NCBI RefSeq assembly: GCF_014384705.1
Contig: NZ_JACRSN010000015.1
Coordinates: forward strand, 13,246 to 77,245
From: Yeguia hominis
Lineage (GTDB): Bacteria; Bacillota; Clostridia; Oscillospirales; Acutalibacteraceae
Length of the DNA stretch: 64,000 nt
Reading direction: 5' to 3'
In this document: positions 1 to 8,732 of the stretch, in pieces
Layout: every line of letters starts with the position of its first letter
Position numbering within the stretch: position 1 is the stretch's first letter
Made by a program: the position numbers and the translations under genes
The notes under the pieces: generated by a model
What the model was told of the DNA's origin: nothing
The model's input: only the letters and a program-made list of their open reading frames with translations
Databases searched by the model: none

Positions 1-1
1 G

Positions 2-817
2 CTGTATGGCATTTTGCTTGACCGCATGAGCCTGTCTGCCAAGAATGGTTGGATAGATAAAAACGGTCGAGTGTATATCATTTTTACAATCGACGAAGCG
101 AAGATGGCTCTGAACTGTGCTGAACAAAAGGCTATCAAGCTGCTCAGTGAACTTGAGAAGAAAGCAGGATTGATTGAACGCAAGCGTCAGGGTCTGGGAA
201 AGCCCAACCTGATCTATGTGAAGAACTTTATCTCTGCTGTGGATTCACAACTCTTGAATTGTGAAAATCACAATTCTGGAACAATGGAAATCACAACTCA
301 AGAACTTCCGAAATCACAATGTAATAATACTGATATTAAAAATACTGAATTTAGTGATACTGATTCTATCTTTCCTTCCGGAAATGGTGGAATGATGGAC
401 GAGAATGACCGGTATCAAGAATACTTTGATTATTTCTCGGATCAGCTCAGTATTGATTTGTTGAAGAAGGATTACCCTTACGATTCTGAAATGCTGGATA
501 ACATTCTGGAGTTGATCGTTGAAACAGTTTGCACGAAGCGACCGTTGATTCGCATTGGTGCAGAGGAGCGTCCGGCAGAAATTGTCCGCAGTCGGTTTAT
601 GAAACTGAATGTCGAACACATTCGATATGTTATGGACTGCTTCAAGGAAAACACCACAAAGATTAGAAATATCCGTCAGTATATGCTGACTACGATATAC
701 AATGCGCCGACGACAATAGACACCTACTACGATGCTCTTGTTCGGCACGATATGTCACACGGATATTTGGAAGGAGGATTTAAGAAATTGAAAATGAAGC
801 GAGAGGAAGGAGAGTGA
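2..817 (+). CDS. RepA_N-type replication initiator, 5' end cut by the window
   Basis: The reading frame is open from the first codon of the window and begins LYGILLDRMSLSAKNGWID, typical of the winged-helix RepA_N domain of plasmid and ICE initiators. An internal methionine at position 14 is therefore not the start. The C-terminal half (from about residue 130) resembles the conserved tail seen with these initiators (DUF6017-like): acidic and helical, with a RPAEIVRSRFMKL stretch. It probably allows extrachromosomal replication of the excised ICE and sits immediately upstream of ParA, as in RepA_N plasmids. How much is missing at the N-terminus cannot be seen. Confidence 0.75.
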   Translation: MYGILLDRMSLSAKNGWIDKNGRVYIIFTIDEAKMALNCAEQKAIKLLSELEKKAGLIERKRQGLGKPNLIYVKNFISAVDSQLLNCENHNSGTMEITTQELPKSQCNNTDIKNTEFSDTDSIFPSGNGGMMDENDRYQEYFDYFSDQLSIDLLKKDYPYDSEMLDNILELIVETVCTKRPLIRIGAEERPAEIVRSRFMKLNVEHIRYVMDCFKENTTKIRNIRQYMLTTIYNAPTTIDTYYDALVRHDMSHGYLEGGFKKLKMKREEGE

Positions 818-823
818 CGAAAA

Positions 824-1651
824 ATGTCGAAAAAAGCAACCATCATTGCGGTGGTCAATCAGAAAGGAGGAACCGGCAAGACCACCACCACCGAGAATCT
901 GGGCGTTGGCTTGGCTCTTGAAGGAAAAAAGGTGCTTCTGGTAGACACCGATCCCCAGGCGTCCCTGACGGTCAGTTTGGGCAATCCCTGCCCTGATGAT
1001 CTGTCTCCGACACTTTCCGATTTGATGGGAAAGATTATGATGGAAAACCCCATTGCTCCCGACGAAGGGATTCTTCATCATCCGGAGGGCGTTGATTTGG
1101 TGCCATCCAACATCGAACTCTCAGGTATGGAGGTAGCACTGGTCAATGCCATGAGCCGGGAAACCATTCTCCGGCAATACCTGGATACAGTCAAACAGAA
1201 TTATGATTACATTCTTCTGGACTGTATGCCGTCTTTGGGTATGCTGACCGTCAATGCGTTGGCAGCTGCCGACAATGTGCTGATACCGGTTCAGGCAGCA
1301 TACCTTCCTGCAAAGGGTCTGGAACAGCTGCTTGGAACCATCAACAAGGTCAAGAGGCAAATCAACCCGAAACTGAGGATTGAAGGGATTCTTCTGACTA
1401 TGGTAGACAACCGCACCAACTATTCCAAAGACATCAGCAATCTGATTCGGGAGAGCTATGGAGGAAAGTTGAAGGTTTACAAGACAGACATTCCCCGCTC
1501 TGTTCGTGCAGAGGAAATCAGTGCCGAAGGACACAGTATCTTTCAGCACGATCCGAAAGGAAAAGTAGCGGATGCTTACCGAGTTTTGACGAAGGAGGTG
1601 TTAAACAATGCAGAGAAAAGGCGCAAACATCAGCTTGAAGGGGTACGATGA
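824..1651 (+). CDS. parA: ParA-family partition ATPase (ICE-1)
   Basis: The 275-residue protein opens with the deviant Walker A box NQKGGTGKTTT (residues 12-22), followed by LLVDTDPQASLT (Walker A') and a LLDCMPSLGMLT segment, the usual ParA/Soj order. It should bind ATP and DNA non-specifically and, with ParB, segregate or stabilise the circular form of the element. The ATG follows the initiator stop by six bases. The 3' end overlaps parB by 44 bp, indicating translational coupling. A homologue with the same layout lies at 40356-41186. Confidence 0.93.
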   Translation: MSKKATIIAVVNQKGGTGKTTTTENLGVGLALEGKKVLLVDTDPQASLTVSLGNPCPDDLSPTLSDLMGKIMMENPIAPDEGILHHPEGVDLVPSNIELSGMEVALVNAMSRETILRQYLDTVKQNYDYILLDCMPSLGMLTVNALAAADNVLIPVQAAYLPAKGLEQLLGTINKVKRQINPKLRIEGILLTMVDNRTNYSKDISNLIRESYGGKLKVYKTDIPRSVRAEEISAEGHSIFQHDPKGKVADAYRVLTKEVLNNAEKRRKHQLEGVR

Positions 1652-2534
1652 TATTTTCTCGACCGAGCAATCCAGAGCCGAATCTCAGCAGGAGCGAGTG
1701 CAGGAAATTCCGCTTTCTGAGCTACACCCCTTTGAGGGACACCCCTTCCGTGTGGTTGATGATGAAGAAATGATGAAAACTGCGGAGAGCGTCCGAGATT
1801 TCGGAGTTCTCACCCCTGCGATTGTCCGTCCTGACCCCGACGGTGGTTATGAAATCGTTTCTGGTCACAGGCGGCACCGGGCATCGGAGCTTGCGGGTAA
1901 GGAAACCATGCCTGCGATTGTTCGTGACCTGGACGATGATGCAGCCATTATTTTGATGGTTGATGCGAATTTGCAGAGGGAGAGTATCCTGCCGAGTGAA
2001 AGAGCATTTGCTTATAAGATGAAGCTGGATGCGATTAAACATCAAGGTCAACGCACCGATTTAACTTCATCCCAAGTTGGGATGAAGTTGCAGGCAATGG
2101 ATATAGTCGGTCAGGAGGCAGGAGAAAGCAGAAATCAGGTACACCGTTATATCCGTCTGACCGAACTGATTCCGGAACTGCTGGATATGGTAGATACGGG
2201 TCAGATCAAATTCAATCCTGCGGTGGAGCTTTCCTATCTGGCAAGTGAAGAACAGAAGGATTTTCTTTCTGCAATGGATTATGCTCAAGCAGCTCCTTCC
2301 CTTTCGCAAGCACAGCGAATTAAAAAGCTCGCACAGGAGGGCGAGTGTACGCTGGATGCGATGTGCGAGATTATGAATGAAATCAAGAAGGGAGAGCTGG
2401 ACAGAGTAACCTTCAAAACGGATTCGTTGCGAAAATACTTCCCGAAGTCCTATACCAACAAGCAGATGGAGGATAAAATCATTCAGCTTTTGGAGCAATG
2501 GCAGAAAAAAAGAGAAAAATCAATGGAAAGGTAA
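1608..2534 (+). CDS. parB: ParB/Spo0J-family partition protein (ICE-1)
   Basis: The 308-residue protein has the ParB/Srx nuclease-like N-terminal domain (ELHPFEGHPFRV near residue 40, then VSGHRRHRASELAG near residue 85), followed by a helix-turn-helix region (ESILPSERAFAYKMKLDA). It presumably binds a centromere-like site and works with ParA. The start ATG at 1608 is preceded by AAGGAGG and lies inside the parA 3' end. No clear parS palindrome was identified nearby. Confidence 0.9.
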   Translation: MQRKGANISLKGYDDIFSTEQSRAESQQERVQEIPLSELHPFEGHPFRVVDDEEMMKTAESVRDFGVLTPAIVRPDPDGGYEIVSGHRRHRASELAGKETMPAIVRDLDDDAAIILMVDANLQRESILPSERAFAYKMKLDAIKHQGQRTDLTSSQVGMKLQAMDIVGQEAGESRNQVHRYIRLTELIPELLDMVDTGQIKFNPAVELSYLASEEQKDFLSAMDYAQAAPSLSQAQRIKKLAQEGECTLDAMCEIMNEIKKGELDRVTFKTDSLRKYFPKSYTNKQMEDKIIQLLEQWQKKREKSMER

Positions 2535-2542
2535 GGTAAAAA

Positions 2543-3070
2543 ATGTTTACACCCAAAAACATTCAGGGCGCTTTGGAAGAACTCTACGACCTTTGCGATC
2601 CTGATTATATGGTAGATATGCTCGTAAACTACGGCGAGGAGTTTGATGATATTTCCCCTGCGCTTCTGGCAAAGTCGTTCCAGAAAAATGCCGAGATGGT
2701 TTGCGAGTACCGAGTATTGTCCTCTGCTGGCGATGGGATCGACTATCAGGGAACGGTACTTCTGAACAGTAGAGCCGTGAGGCTTCTGTCCTATGTAGAA
2801 GATACGAGCGGCAATGAAAAAGTTCGCACGATTCAGAGCAAGGAGCTGTGGTTAGCAGAAGATATGACCTTCTATGTGGTGTCCTGTATGTCCACGATTA
2901 CGATGGACAAGGAAGAAGCCATTTGTCTTAACGAACACCGCAGCGTAGTTACTACGGTGGAATGTGAGGACGATATTTTCTTCGACATGGGTTCCCTAAT
3001 TTGCGAACTGGACGATATTTGCTTGTTCGAGCTTTTAGCCGATGTGGATGCGACTATTTATGAACTGTAA
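2543..3070 (+). CDS. Conserved hypothetical protein of unknown function
   Basis: An acidic 175-residue protein without signal peptide or membrane segment. It starts eight bases after parB and is followed by a 54-bp gap before the next gene. The sequence is rich in Asp/Glu and short beta-like stretches (WLAEDMTFYVVSCM, VVTTVECEDDIFFDM). I do not recognise the family; position suggests an accessory gene of the partition/transfer operon. Codon use and the adjoining ribosome sites fit a real gene. Confidence 0.7.
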   Translation: MFTPKNIQGALEELYDLCDPDYMVDMLVNYGEEFDDISPALLAKSFQKNAEMVCEYRVLSSAGDGIDYQGTVLLNSRAVRLLSYVEDTSGNEKVRTIQSKELWLAEDMTFYVVSCMSTITMDKEEAICLNEHRSVVTTVECEDDIFFDMGSLICELDDICLFELLADVDATIYEL

Positions 3071-3124
3071 CAGGTTCATGGATGGTCGCTTTTCTTATTT
3101 CCAAAGAAACGGAGGTATCGAAAC

Positions 3125-3766
3125 TTGAAAGAATACGATGTGAAGATTACCGAAACCTTGGAGAAAACGGTTACGGTGCAAGCAGAATCTCACGATGCGG
3201 CAGAGGAACAGGTTAGAGCCGCTTATTACAATTCGGAGTACATTCTGGACTCCGAAAACTTTACCGGTGTTGCGTTCGGCACGACCGAGGAACGGGAGGT
3301 TCAGAAAGAACAGGCAGATACCATGAATGTGTTGCTGGTAAAGCCGTTCATGTATCCGCAGGCTGTGCAGATCGGCTGTGAGCTGGAGGATTTGCAGAAA
3401 GCCGTAGGTGGCGATATTGAGGCGACTTATCCGTTCAATGAGCCGGTTGCACTGGTCATGCACGACGAAGGTAAACTCGTAGGCAAAGAACTGAACCGTG
3501 CGCTGCGTGATGATGACGGTGATATTTATGACATTATCGCCGGTGATTTTCTGGTTGTGGGATTGGGCGAGGATGATTTTTGTTCTCTGTCCCCGGAACT
3601 GATGAAGCAGTTTGAGGAACACTTTCATCAGCCTGAGACTTTTGTACGCATGGGGCGCAGCATTATGGCGCTTCCCCTGCCGGATGACATGGTGAAGAAA
3701 GAAGATGCACCTGTCAAAGCTGATTCGGTTCCCCACAAAAATAACCCTGACCGAGATGTTTTGTAA
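3125..3766 (+). CDS. DpnD/PcfM-like plus DUF3846 domain protein
   Basis: Residues 1-65 (YDVKITETLEKTVTV, EQVRAAYYNSEYILDSENF) match the DpnD/PcfM pattern found in conjugative plasmids. Residues 75-190 (MNVLLVKPFMYPQAV, LEDLQKAVGGDIEAT, MHDEGKLVGKELNRAL, DIIAGDFLVVGLGEDDF) match DUF3846. The start is a TTG at 3125, set by GGAGGT eight bases upstream. Function is unknown; such proteins accompany transfer operons of Firmicutes elements and are possibly antirestriction-like helpers. Confidence 0.75.
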   Translation: MKEYDVKITETLEKTVTVQAESHDAAEEQVRAAYYNSEYILDSENFTGVAFGTTEEREVQKEQADTMNVLLVKPFMYPQAVQIGCELEDLQKAVGGDIEATYPFNEPVALVMHDEGKLVGKELNRALRDDDGDIYDIIAGDFLVVGLGEDDFCSLSPELMKQFEEHFHQPETFVRMGRSIMALPLPDDMVKKEDAPVKADSVPHKNNPDRDVL

Positions 3767-3776
3767 GGAGGTTCTT

Positions 3777-4088
3777 ATGCAAAGAAATTCGACGATTGGA
3801 GAGCTGATGGAGCGCAAGCGGATTCAGGATGGTGCCAAAGAGTACCAGGGACATACCTATATGGACTTGGCACGATTTGATGAAGCCACCAGGCACATGA
3901 TTATTTTCGATGTGCTGACCGATGAATCGCCTGTCGGTTGGAAAGGCGAAAGAAATCGTCTGTATTTGAGCGATGTGGGTTATCAGAAGGCTCTGGATAA
4001 CCAGAAAGCTGGCAATATCAAGATTATCAGCCACGCCGCAGTTGCCAAGGGCAATCTGTATTACGACCACAGAGATATGGCACGATAA
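3777..4088 (+). CDS. Small conserved element protein
   Basis: A 103-residue hydrophilic protein starting at the ATG preceded by AAGGAGG; longer readings upstream lack a ribosome site. It contains the segment HMIIFDVLTDESPVGWKGERNRLYLSDVGY. No domain is recognised. It lies in the same transcription unit as the genes around it (spacing 10 bp before, 36 bp after). Confidence 0.65.
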   Translation: MQRNSTIGELMERKRIQDGAKEYQGHTYMDLARFDEATRHMIIFDVLTDESPVGWKGERNRLYLSDVGYQKALDNQKAGNIKIISHAAVAKGNLYYDHRDMAR

Positions 4089-4124
4089 TCTGTTCACTCT
4101 ACTGCTTGCAGGAGGTGATGAATC

Positions 4125-4607
4125 ATGCAGGAAGAAGTTGAAAACAGGACAGTAAACCTGGCAATCAGCACAACCAAGCTGACAGGGCGCACTATCATTG
4201 CCGGTATCCGCAAGTATTTGCAGCACCGGGAAAAAGTGAAGATGAAAAAGGCACGAGACCCTGCCGTTCATGGAAAGCAATCCGTGAAACAGCTTTTGGG
4301 ACAGAATCAGGGTGCTACGAATGTTGAGATCGACAAAGAGAGTATCCGTGATTTTGAAAAGCTCGCCAAGAAGTATGGCGTGGACTTTGCCGTAAGAAAA
4401 GATAAGTCCGTTGATCCTCCCCGGTTTCTTGTTTTTGTCCGTTCTAAAGATGCAGATGCTTTGGATGCAATCTGCAAGGAACATCAGGCAAGGGCATTAA
4501 CCAAGAATGAAAAGCCGAGCGTTCTGGCGCAGCTGAAGAAGTTCAAGGAAATTGTCGCAGCGATTCCGAAGAAGGTTCGAGAGAAGAAACAGGAGCGTGA
4601 TCTGTGA
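4125..4607 (+). CDS. PcfB / DUF3801 family conjugation protein
   Basis: The 160-residue basic protein has the DUF3801 features NLAISTTKLTGRTI near the N-terminus, then KAKKYGVDFAVRKD-like and PPRFLVFVRSKDADAL segments, and a Lys-rich tail. In pCF10, PcfB is an accessory to the relaxosome and coupling protein; the same role is inferred because the coupling-protein gene overlaps its stop codon (TGATG). The ATG at 4125 follows GGAGGTGATGAATC. Confidence 0.8.
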   Translation: MQEEVENRTVNLAISTTKLTGRTIIAGIRKYLQHREKVKMKKARDPAVHGKQSVKQLLGQNQGATNVEIDKESIRDFEKLAKKYGVDFAVRKDKSVDPPRFLVFVRSKDADALDAICKEHQARALTKNEKPSVLAQLKKFKEIVAAIPKKVREKKQERDL

Positions 4608-6358
4608 TGGATAAGAGAAAAATGAAAAAGCTCCTGATTTTGAATTTACCGTATTTTCTGGTAGGGTTGTTCGCTACGAATTTAGGCGAAGCATGGAGAT
4701 TGGCTGAGGGTGCAGATTCATCTGCGAAAATCCTCAGCTTTTTTCATGCCCTTCCGATAGCCCTGAACAATCCGCTGCCCAGCTTTCACCCGTTGGATTT
4801 GCTGATTGGCATTTTCTGCGGCGCAGGACTTCGGCTGGCTGTCTATCTAAAAGGCAAAAACGCAAAGAAATACCGACACAATGTTGAGTACGGTTCTGCT
4901 CGTTGGGGAACGGCAAAAGATATTGAGCCGTTTATTGCACCAAAGTTCGAGGACAATGTGATCCTGACGAAAACGGAGCGGCTGATGATGAGCAATCGCC
5001 CGAAGAATCCTGCCAATGCCAGAAATAAGAATGTTCTGATTATCGGCGGTTCGGGTTCCGGTAAAACTCGCTTTTGGTTGAAGCCAAACCTTCTCCAGAT
5101 GCACAGTTCCTATGTGGTCACTGACCCGAAAGGCAGCATCGTGATTGAGTGCGGCAACGCCCTTTTGAAGCATGGCTACACCATCAAGATTTTCAACACC
5201 ATCAACTTTCAGAAGTCGATGCACTATAACCCATTTGCCTATATCCATTCAGAAAAAGACATTCTGAAACTGGTGACAACGCTGATTGCCAACACAAAGG
5301 GTGATGGAAAAGCCGGTGATGAGTTCTGGACGAAGGCGGAAACGCTGCTCTACTGTGCCTTGATCGGATATATCCACTATGAAGCTCCGGTTGAGGAACA
5401 GAATTTCTCCACCCTGATTGAGTTCCTGAACGCAATGGAGGTGCGGGAAGATGATGAGGAGTTCCAGAACCCGGTGGATCTGATGTTTGAAGCCCTGGAA
5501 AAGAAAAAGCCGAATCACTTTGCAGTCCGTCAGTATAAAAAATACAAGCTGGCTGCCGGCAAGACCGCTAAGTCGATTTTGATTTCCTGCGGCGCTCGTC
5601 TGGCTCCTTTTGATATTCAGGAGGTCAGAGATGTGACTGCCTATGACGAGTTGCAGTTGGATACTCTCGGAGATAAGAAAACGGCGCTCTTTCTGATTAT
5701 GTCAGATACGGATGCGACGTTTAATTTTTTGATCTCCATGATTTACACACAGCTGTTCAACTTGTTGTGCGAGAAAGCAGATGATGTGTACGGCGGCAGA
5801 CTGCCGGTTCATGTGCGCTGCTTGATTGATGAGATGGCAAACATCGGTCAGATTCCCAATCTGGAAAAACTGGTAGCGACAATCCGAAGCCGTGAAATAT
5901 CGGCTTGCCTTGTTCTCCAGGCACAATCACAGCTGAAAGCCATTTATAAAGACAATGCCGATACCATCATCGGCAACATGGATTCCCGAATTTTCCTGGG
6001 TGGTTCTGAGCCAACCACGCTCAAAGAACTGAATCAGGCATTGGGAAAAGAAACTATCGACACCTACAACACCTCCAACACCAGAGGTAACAGCCCGTCT
6101 TACGGCTTGAATTATCAGAAGTTAGGCAAAGACCTTGCGAGCGTAGATGAGCTTGCGGTTCTGGATGGCAGCAAGTGTATTTTGCAGTTGCGTGGTGTCA
6201 GACCGTTTCTTTCTGACAAGTACGATCTGACGCAGCACCCCAATTATAAGTACACATCAGACTTTGATAAGAGAAATGAGTTCAACATTGAGCAGTTTCT
6301 GAGTCGAAGGTTGAAGCTCAAGGCAGGTGATGAGTTTGTGGTAGTCGATGCGGATTAA
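4607..6358 (+). CDS. VirD4/TraG-type conjugative coupling protein
   Basis: About 583 residues: N-terminal membrane segments (LLILNLPYFLVGLFATNL and a second near residue 60), Walker A GGSGSGKTR at about residue 147, a VVTDPKGS motif and a Walker B-type CLIDEMANIGQIPNLEKL region near residue 405. It should bring the relaxase-DNA complex to the secretion channel and power transfer at the membrane. The ATG at 4607 overlaps the pcfB stop. A GTG three bases earlier is in frame but less likely. Confidence 0.92.
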   Translation: MDKRKMKKLLILNLPYFLVGLFATNLGEAWRLAEGADSSAKILSFFHALPIALNNPLPSFHPLDLLIGIFCGAGLRLAVYLKGKNAKKYRHNVEYGSARWGTAKDIEPFIAPKFEDNVILTKTERLMMSNRPKNPANARNKNVLIIGGSGSGKTRFWLKPNLLQMHSSYVVTDPKGSIVIECGNALLKHGYTIKIFNTINFQKSMHYNPFAYIHSEKDILKLVTTLIANTKGDGKAGDEFWTKAETLLYCALIGYIHYEAPVEEQNFSTLIEFLNAMEVREDDEEFQNPVDLMFEALEKKKPNHFAVRQYKKYKLAAGKTAKSILISCGARLAPFDIQEVRDVTAYDELQLDTLGDKKTALFLIMSDTDATFNFLISMIYTQLFNLLCEKADDVYGGRLPVHVRCLIDEMANIGQIPNLEKLVATIRSREISACLVLQAQSQLKAIYKDNADTIIGNMDSRIFLGGSEPTTLKELNQALGKETIDTYNTSNTRGNSPSYGLNYQKLGKDLASVDELAVLDGSKCILQLRGVRPFLSDKYDLTQHPNYKYTSDFDKRNEFNIEQFLSRRLKLKAGDEFVVVDAD

Positions 6359-6370
6359 GGAGGTTTCTGT

Positions 6371-6691
6371 TTGGAAAATCTGAAAACGGTATCTGCCCTG
6401 GTTAAGAACATCTTGGAACACGACCACAAGGCAAGAAATACCGACAATCATTTGTACCTGATGGTACTGGAACACTATTCCGGTCTGCGTGGCATCGACA
6501 TTCATGCCATGACGGTTCCTGTGTTTTTGAAGGAACTGGATAGACGCAGCTTTCCGGGGTTTGAAACTGTCCGCAGAAGCAGACAGAAAGTGCAGGCAAC
6601 CTACCCTGACCTTGCTCCCAGTGAAGCCGTAGGCAAGCGCAGAGCAAAAAATGAGGTTGTATATCGAGAATTTGCAGAAAGCGAGGTGTAA
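6371..6691 (+). CDS. Small conserved element protein, TTG start
   Basis: A 106-residue protein initiated at TTG with AAGGAGG seven bases upstream. It shares organisation and motifs with the ICE-2 protein at 47541-47828: a hydrophobic helix followed by GFETVRRSRQKVQATYPDL versus CFETIRRARQRVQSLFPEY. The Arg-rich helix could bind DNA or act as a small regulator, but this is a guess. It lies 12 bp after the coupling protein and 5 bp before an XRE gene. Confidence 0.65.
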   Translation: MENLKTVSALVKNILEHDHKARNTDNHLYLMVLEHYSGLRGIDIHAMTVPVFLKELDRRSFPGFETVRRSRQKVQATYPDLAPSEAVGKRRAKNEVVYREFAESEV

Positions 6692-6696
6692 AAAAA

Positions 6697-7089
6697 ATGA
6701 CTTGGTGGATCACGGATACCTCTATTGGGCAGCGATTGAAGTTCGTTAGACGATTTCGCCGCCTTACCCAGAAAGAGCTTGGACTCCTGATGGGGTATTC
6801 CGAGAAAACAGCGGATGTCCGTATTGCTCAGTATGAGAAAAACGCTCGAACCCCTAATGCAGAAACCACAGCGAAACTCGCAGAGGTTCTGAAGGTTTCA
6901 CCTGTCGTTTTTTCACCGACAATCTGTGCTTCTCGTGAAGATTTGTTGCAGTCAATGTATTGGCTGTTTCTTATGAAAGGTGGTGGTGATATATATGATT
7001 GTGAAACTGAATATGCAAGAAGCAGAATGGAACAGAAACTTGGCGTGATAACCGTCGAGGAGTTCCTTGAAAAGATTCTCGTAAACTAA
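6697..7089 (+). CDS. XRE-family helix-turn-helix regulator
   Basis: The 130-residue protein has an N-terminal lambda-repressor-type fold: IGQRLKFVRRFRRLTQKELGLLMGYS...ADVRIAQYEKNARTPNAE. The C-terminal 50 residues are unassigned. It ends the first transcription unit, immediately followed by a strong terminator at 7088-7133, so it may control expression of the transfer operon that begins after the terminator. Confidence 0.8.
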   Translation: MTWWITDTSIGQRLKFVRRFRRLTQKELGLLMGYSEKTADVRIAQYEKNARTPNAETTAKLAEVLKVSPVVFSPTICASREDLLQSMYWLFLMKGGGDIYDCETEYARSRMEQKLGVITVEEFLEKILVN

Positions 7090-7133
7090 GCCTTCCGTCC
7101 GGTTTTGATGCCGGTAGTACGGAGGGCTTTTTC
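7088..7133 (+). terminator. Rho-independent terminator after the XRE gene
   Basis: A GC-rich stem (AAGCCTTCCGT pairing with ACGGAGGGCTT, with inner CCGG/CCGG) is followed by TTTTT. It separates the partition/coupling genes from the secretion-channel operon. Confidence 0.85.
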
Positions 7134-7172
7134 TATTCTCAAAACAATTTCAAATTTTAGGAGGAAAATATT

Positions 7173-7388
7173 ATGGCATTTTTCAATAGCGCAGTAACCG
7201 TTCTTCAGACTCTCGTTATCGCTCTGGGCGCAGGTCTTGGCATCTGGGGTGCAATCAATCTGCTTGAGGGCTACGGCAACGATAACCCCGGCGCAAAGTC
7301 CCAGGGCATGAAGCAGCTCATGGCTGGCGGCGGTGTTGCCCTCATCGGCACCACCCTTGTACCTCTGCTCTCCGGACTGTTCGGTTAA
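7173..7388 (+). CDS. Maff2-family small membrane protein (VirB2-like position)
   Basis: The 71-residue protein has two hydrophobic segments (TVLQTLVIALGAGLGIWGAI and AGGGVALIGTTLVPLLSGLF) separated by a short loop ending NPGAKSQGMKQL, as in the Maff2 family of Firmicutes conjugative elements. Size, topology and position before a VirB6-like gene suggest the pilin-like or channel subunit of the type IV secretion system. AGGAGG precedes the ATG. Confidence 0.82.
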   Translation: MAFFNSAVTVLQTLVIALGAGLGIWGAINLLEGYGNDNPGAKSQGMKQLMAGGGVALIGTTLVPLLSGLFG

Positions 7389-7413
7389 TCACAAAACAAG
7401 GAGGTAATCGCCT

Positions 7414-8280
7414 TTGGACAGCATACTCCAACAGATCACAGACTGGCTGAAAGAAATGCTCGTTTCAGCTATTATGGGAAATCTGTCGGGGATGTTTGAG
7501 TCCGTCAACAACCAGGTTGGCGAGATAGCAACCTCCGTTGGCATGACCCCGGCGAATTTTTCGCCGGGTGTCTTTGCCATGGTACGAAACATCTCCGAGT
7601 CAGTGATTATCCCAATCGCAGGCTTGATTCTGACCTTCATTGCCTGTTATGAGCTAATTCAGATGATTATTGACCACAACAATCTGGCAAATTTTGAAAC
7701 CTGGATCTTCTTCAAATGGGTGTTCAAGACTTTTGTTGCGGTCATGTTAATCACAAACACATTCAATATCACGATGGCTGTGTTTGATGTGACACAGCAC
7801 GTTATAAACGCAAGCGCCGGTATCATATCCGGAAATACTGCCATAGATGCTTCGGCATTGGAAACAATGGAAGAAACGCTGATGGCAATGGATTTGGGTC
7901 CTTTGCTCGGCTTGTTCCTGCAATCCTTTATCGTGCAGGTCACGATGTCCGCTTTGGCAATCATCATCTTTGTGATCGTCTACGGTCGAATGATTGAAAT
8001 TTATCTGATGGTCAGCCTTGCCCCGATTCCGCTTTCCACTTTTGGAAACAGAGAACAGAGCAATATCGGACAGAATTATCTGCGTTCGCTGTTTGCAATC
8101 GGATTCCAGGGATTCCTGATTATGATCTGCGTGGGCATTTATGCGGTGCTGATTCAGTCTATCGCATTCAGTGATGACATCATCGGTTCTATCTGGGGTG
8201 TTATGGGCTACACCGTCCTTTTGTGCTTCACCCTGTTTAAGACTGGTTCGCTTGCGAAGGGTGTATTCAGCGCTCACTAA
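7414..8280 (+). CDS. VirB6/TrbL-like polytopic channel protein
   Basis: A 288-residue membrane protein with about five to six hydrophobic segments after a 60-residue soluble N-terminus (VIIPIAGLILTFIACYELI, WVFKTFVAVMLITNTFNI, SALAIIIFVIVYGRMIEIY, GFQGFLIMICVGIYAVLI, MGYTVLLCFTLFKTGSL). It matches the VirB6/TrbL channel component between Maff2 and PrgI genes. The start is TTG at 7414 after AAGGAGG. Confidence 0.8.
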   Translation: MDSILQQITDWLKEMLVSAIMGNLSGMFESVNNQVGEIATSVGMTPANFSPGVFAMVRNISESVIIPIAGLILTFIACYELIQMIIDHNNLANFETWIFFKWVFKTFVAVMLITNTFNITMAVFDVTQHVINASAGIISGNTAIDASALETMEETLMAMDLGPLLGLFLQSFIVQVTMSALAIIIFVIVYGRMIEIYLMVSLAPIPLSTFGNREQSNIGQNYLRSLFAIGFQGFLIMICVGIYAVLIQSIAFSDDIIGSIWGVMGYTVLLCFTLFKTGSLAKGVFSAH

Positions 8281-8297
8281 GGGAAGGAGGAAATTGT

Positions 8298-8732
8298 TTG
8301 GCAGCGTATATTCCCGTACCTCGTGACCTGACGAGGGTAAAAACAAAAGTGTTCTTCAATCTGACGAAACGGCAGTTACTTTGCTTTGGTGCGGCGGCGC
8401 TCATCGGAGTGCCGATTTTCTTTCTGGTCAAAGCAACCGGAAATGTGAGCCTTGCAGCACTGTCCATGATGATCGTCATGTTACCGTTGTTCTTTCTGGC
8501 AATGTATGAAAAGGATAGTCAGCCGTTGGAAGTGGTTGTAGAACACTTCATTCAGACCAAATTCGTTCGTCCCAAGGTTCGCCCTTATCAGACGGACAAC
8601 TATTATGACGCTTTGATGCGTCAGTACAAACTGGAAAAGGAGGTTGAACGAATTGTTTTTCAAAAAGAAGCCACAGGCAAGAAACATCAAAATGCCTGCA
8701 AATCTGAATCGGAAGCAGCAGCGAGAAATTAA
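8298..8732 (+). CDS. PrgI-family membrane protein (VirB3-like)
   Basis: The 144-residue protein begins AAYIPVPRDLTRVKTKVFFNLTKRQLLCFG, the PrgI signature, and has two adjoining membrane helices at about residues 28-75. It sits just upstream of and overlaps virB4, the VirB3-VirB4 arrangement of type IV systems. Its start is TTG at 8298 following GGAAGGAGG. Confidence 0.85.
   Translation: MAAYIPVPRDLTRVKTKVFFNLTKRQLLCFGAAALIGVPIFFLVKATGNVSLAALSMMIVMLPLFFLAMYEKDSQPLEVVVEHFIQTKFVRPKVRPYQTDNYYDALMRQYKLEKEVERIVFQKEATGKKHQNACKSESEAAARN

Noticed and set aside
8644..8655. TTG at 8644 as virB4 start
   Set aside because: The AGGAGG sequence directly abuts it; the TTG at 8653 has a normal nine-base spacing.
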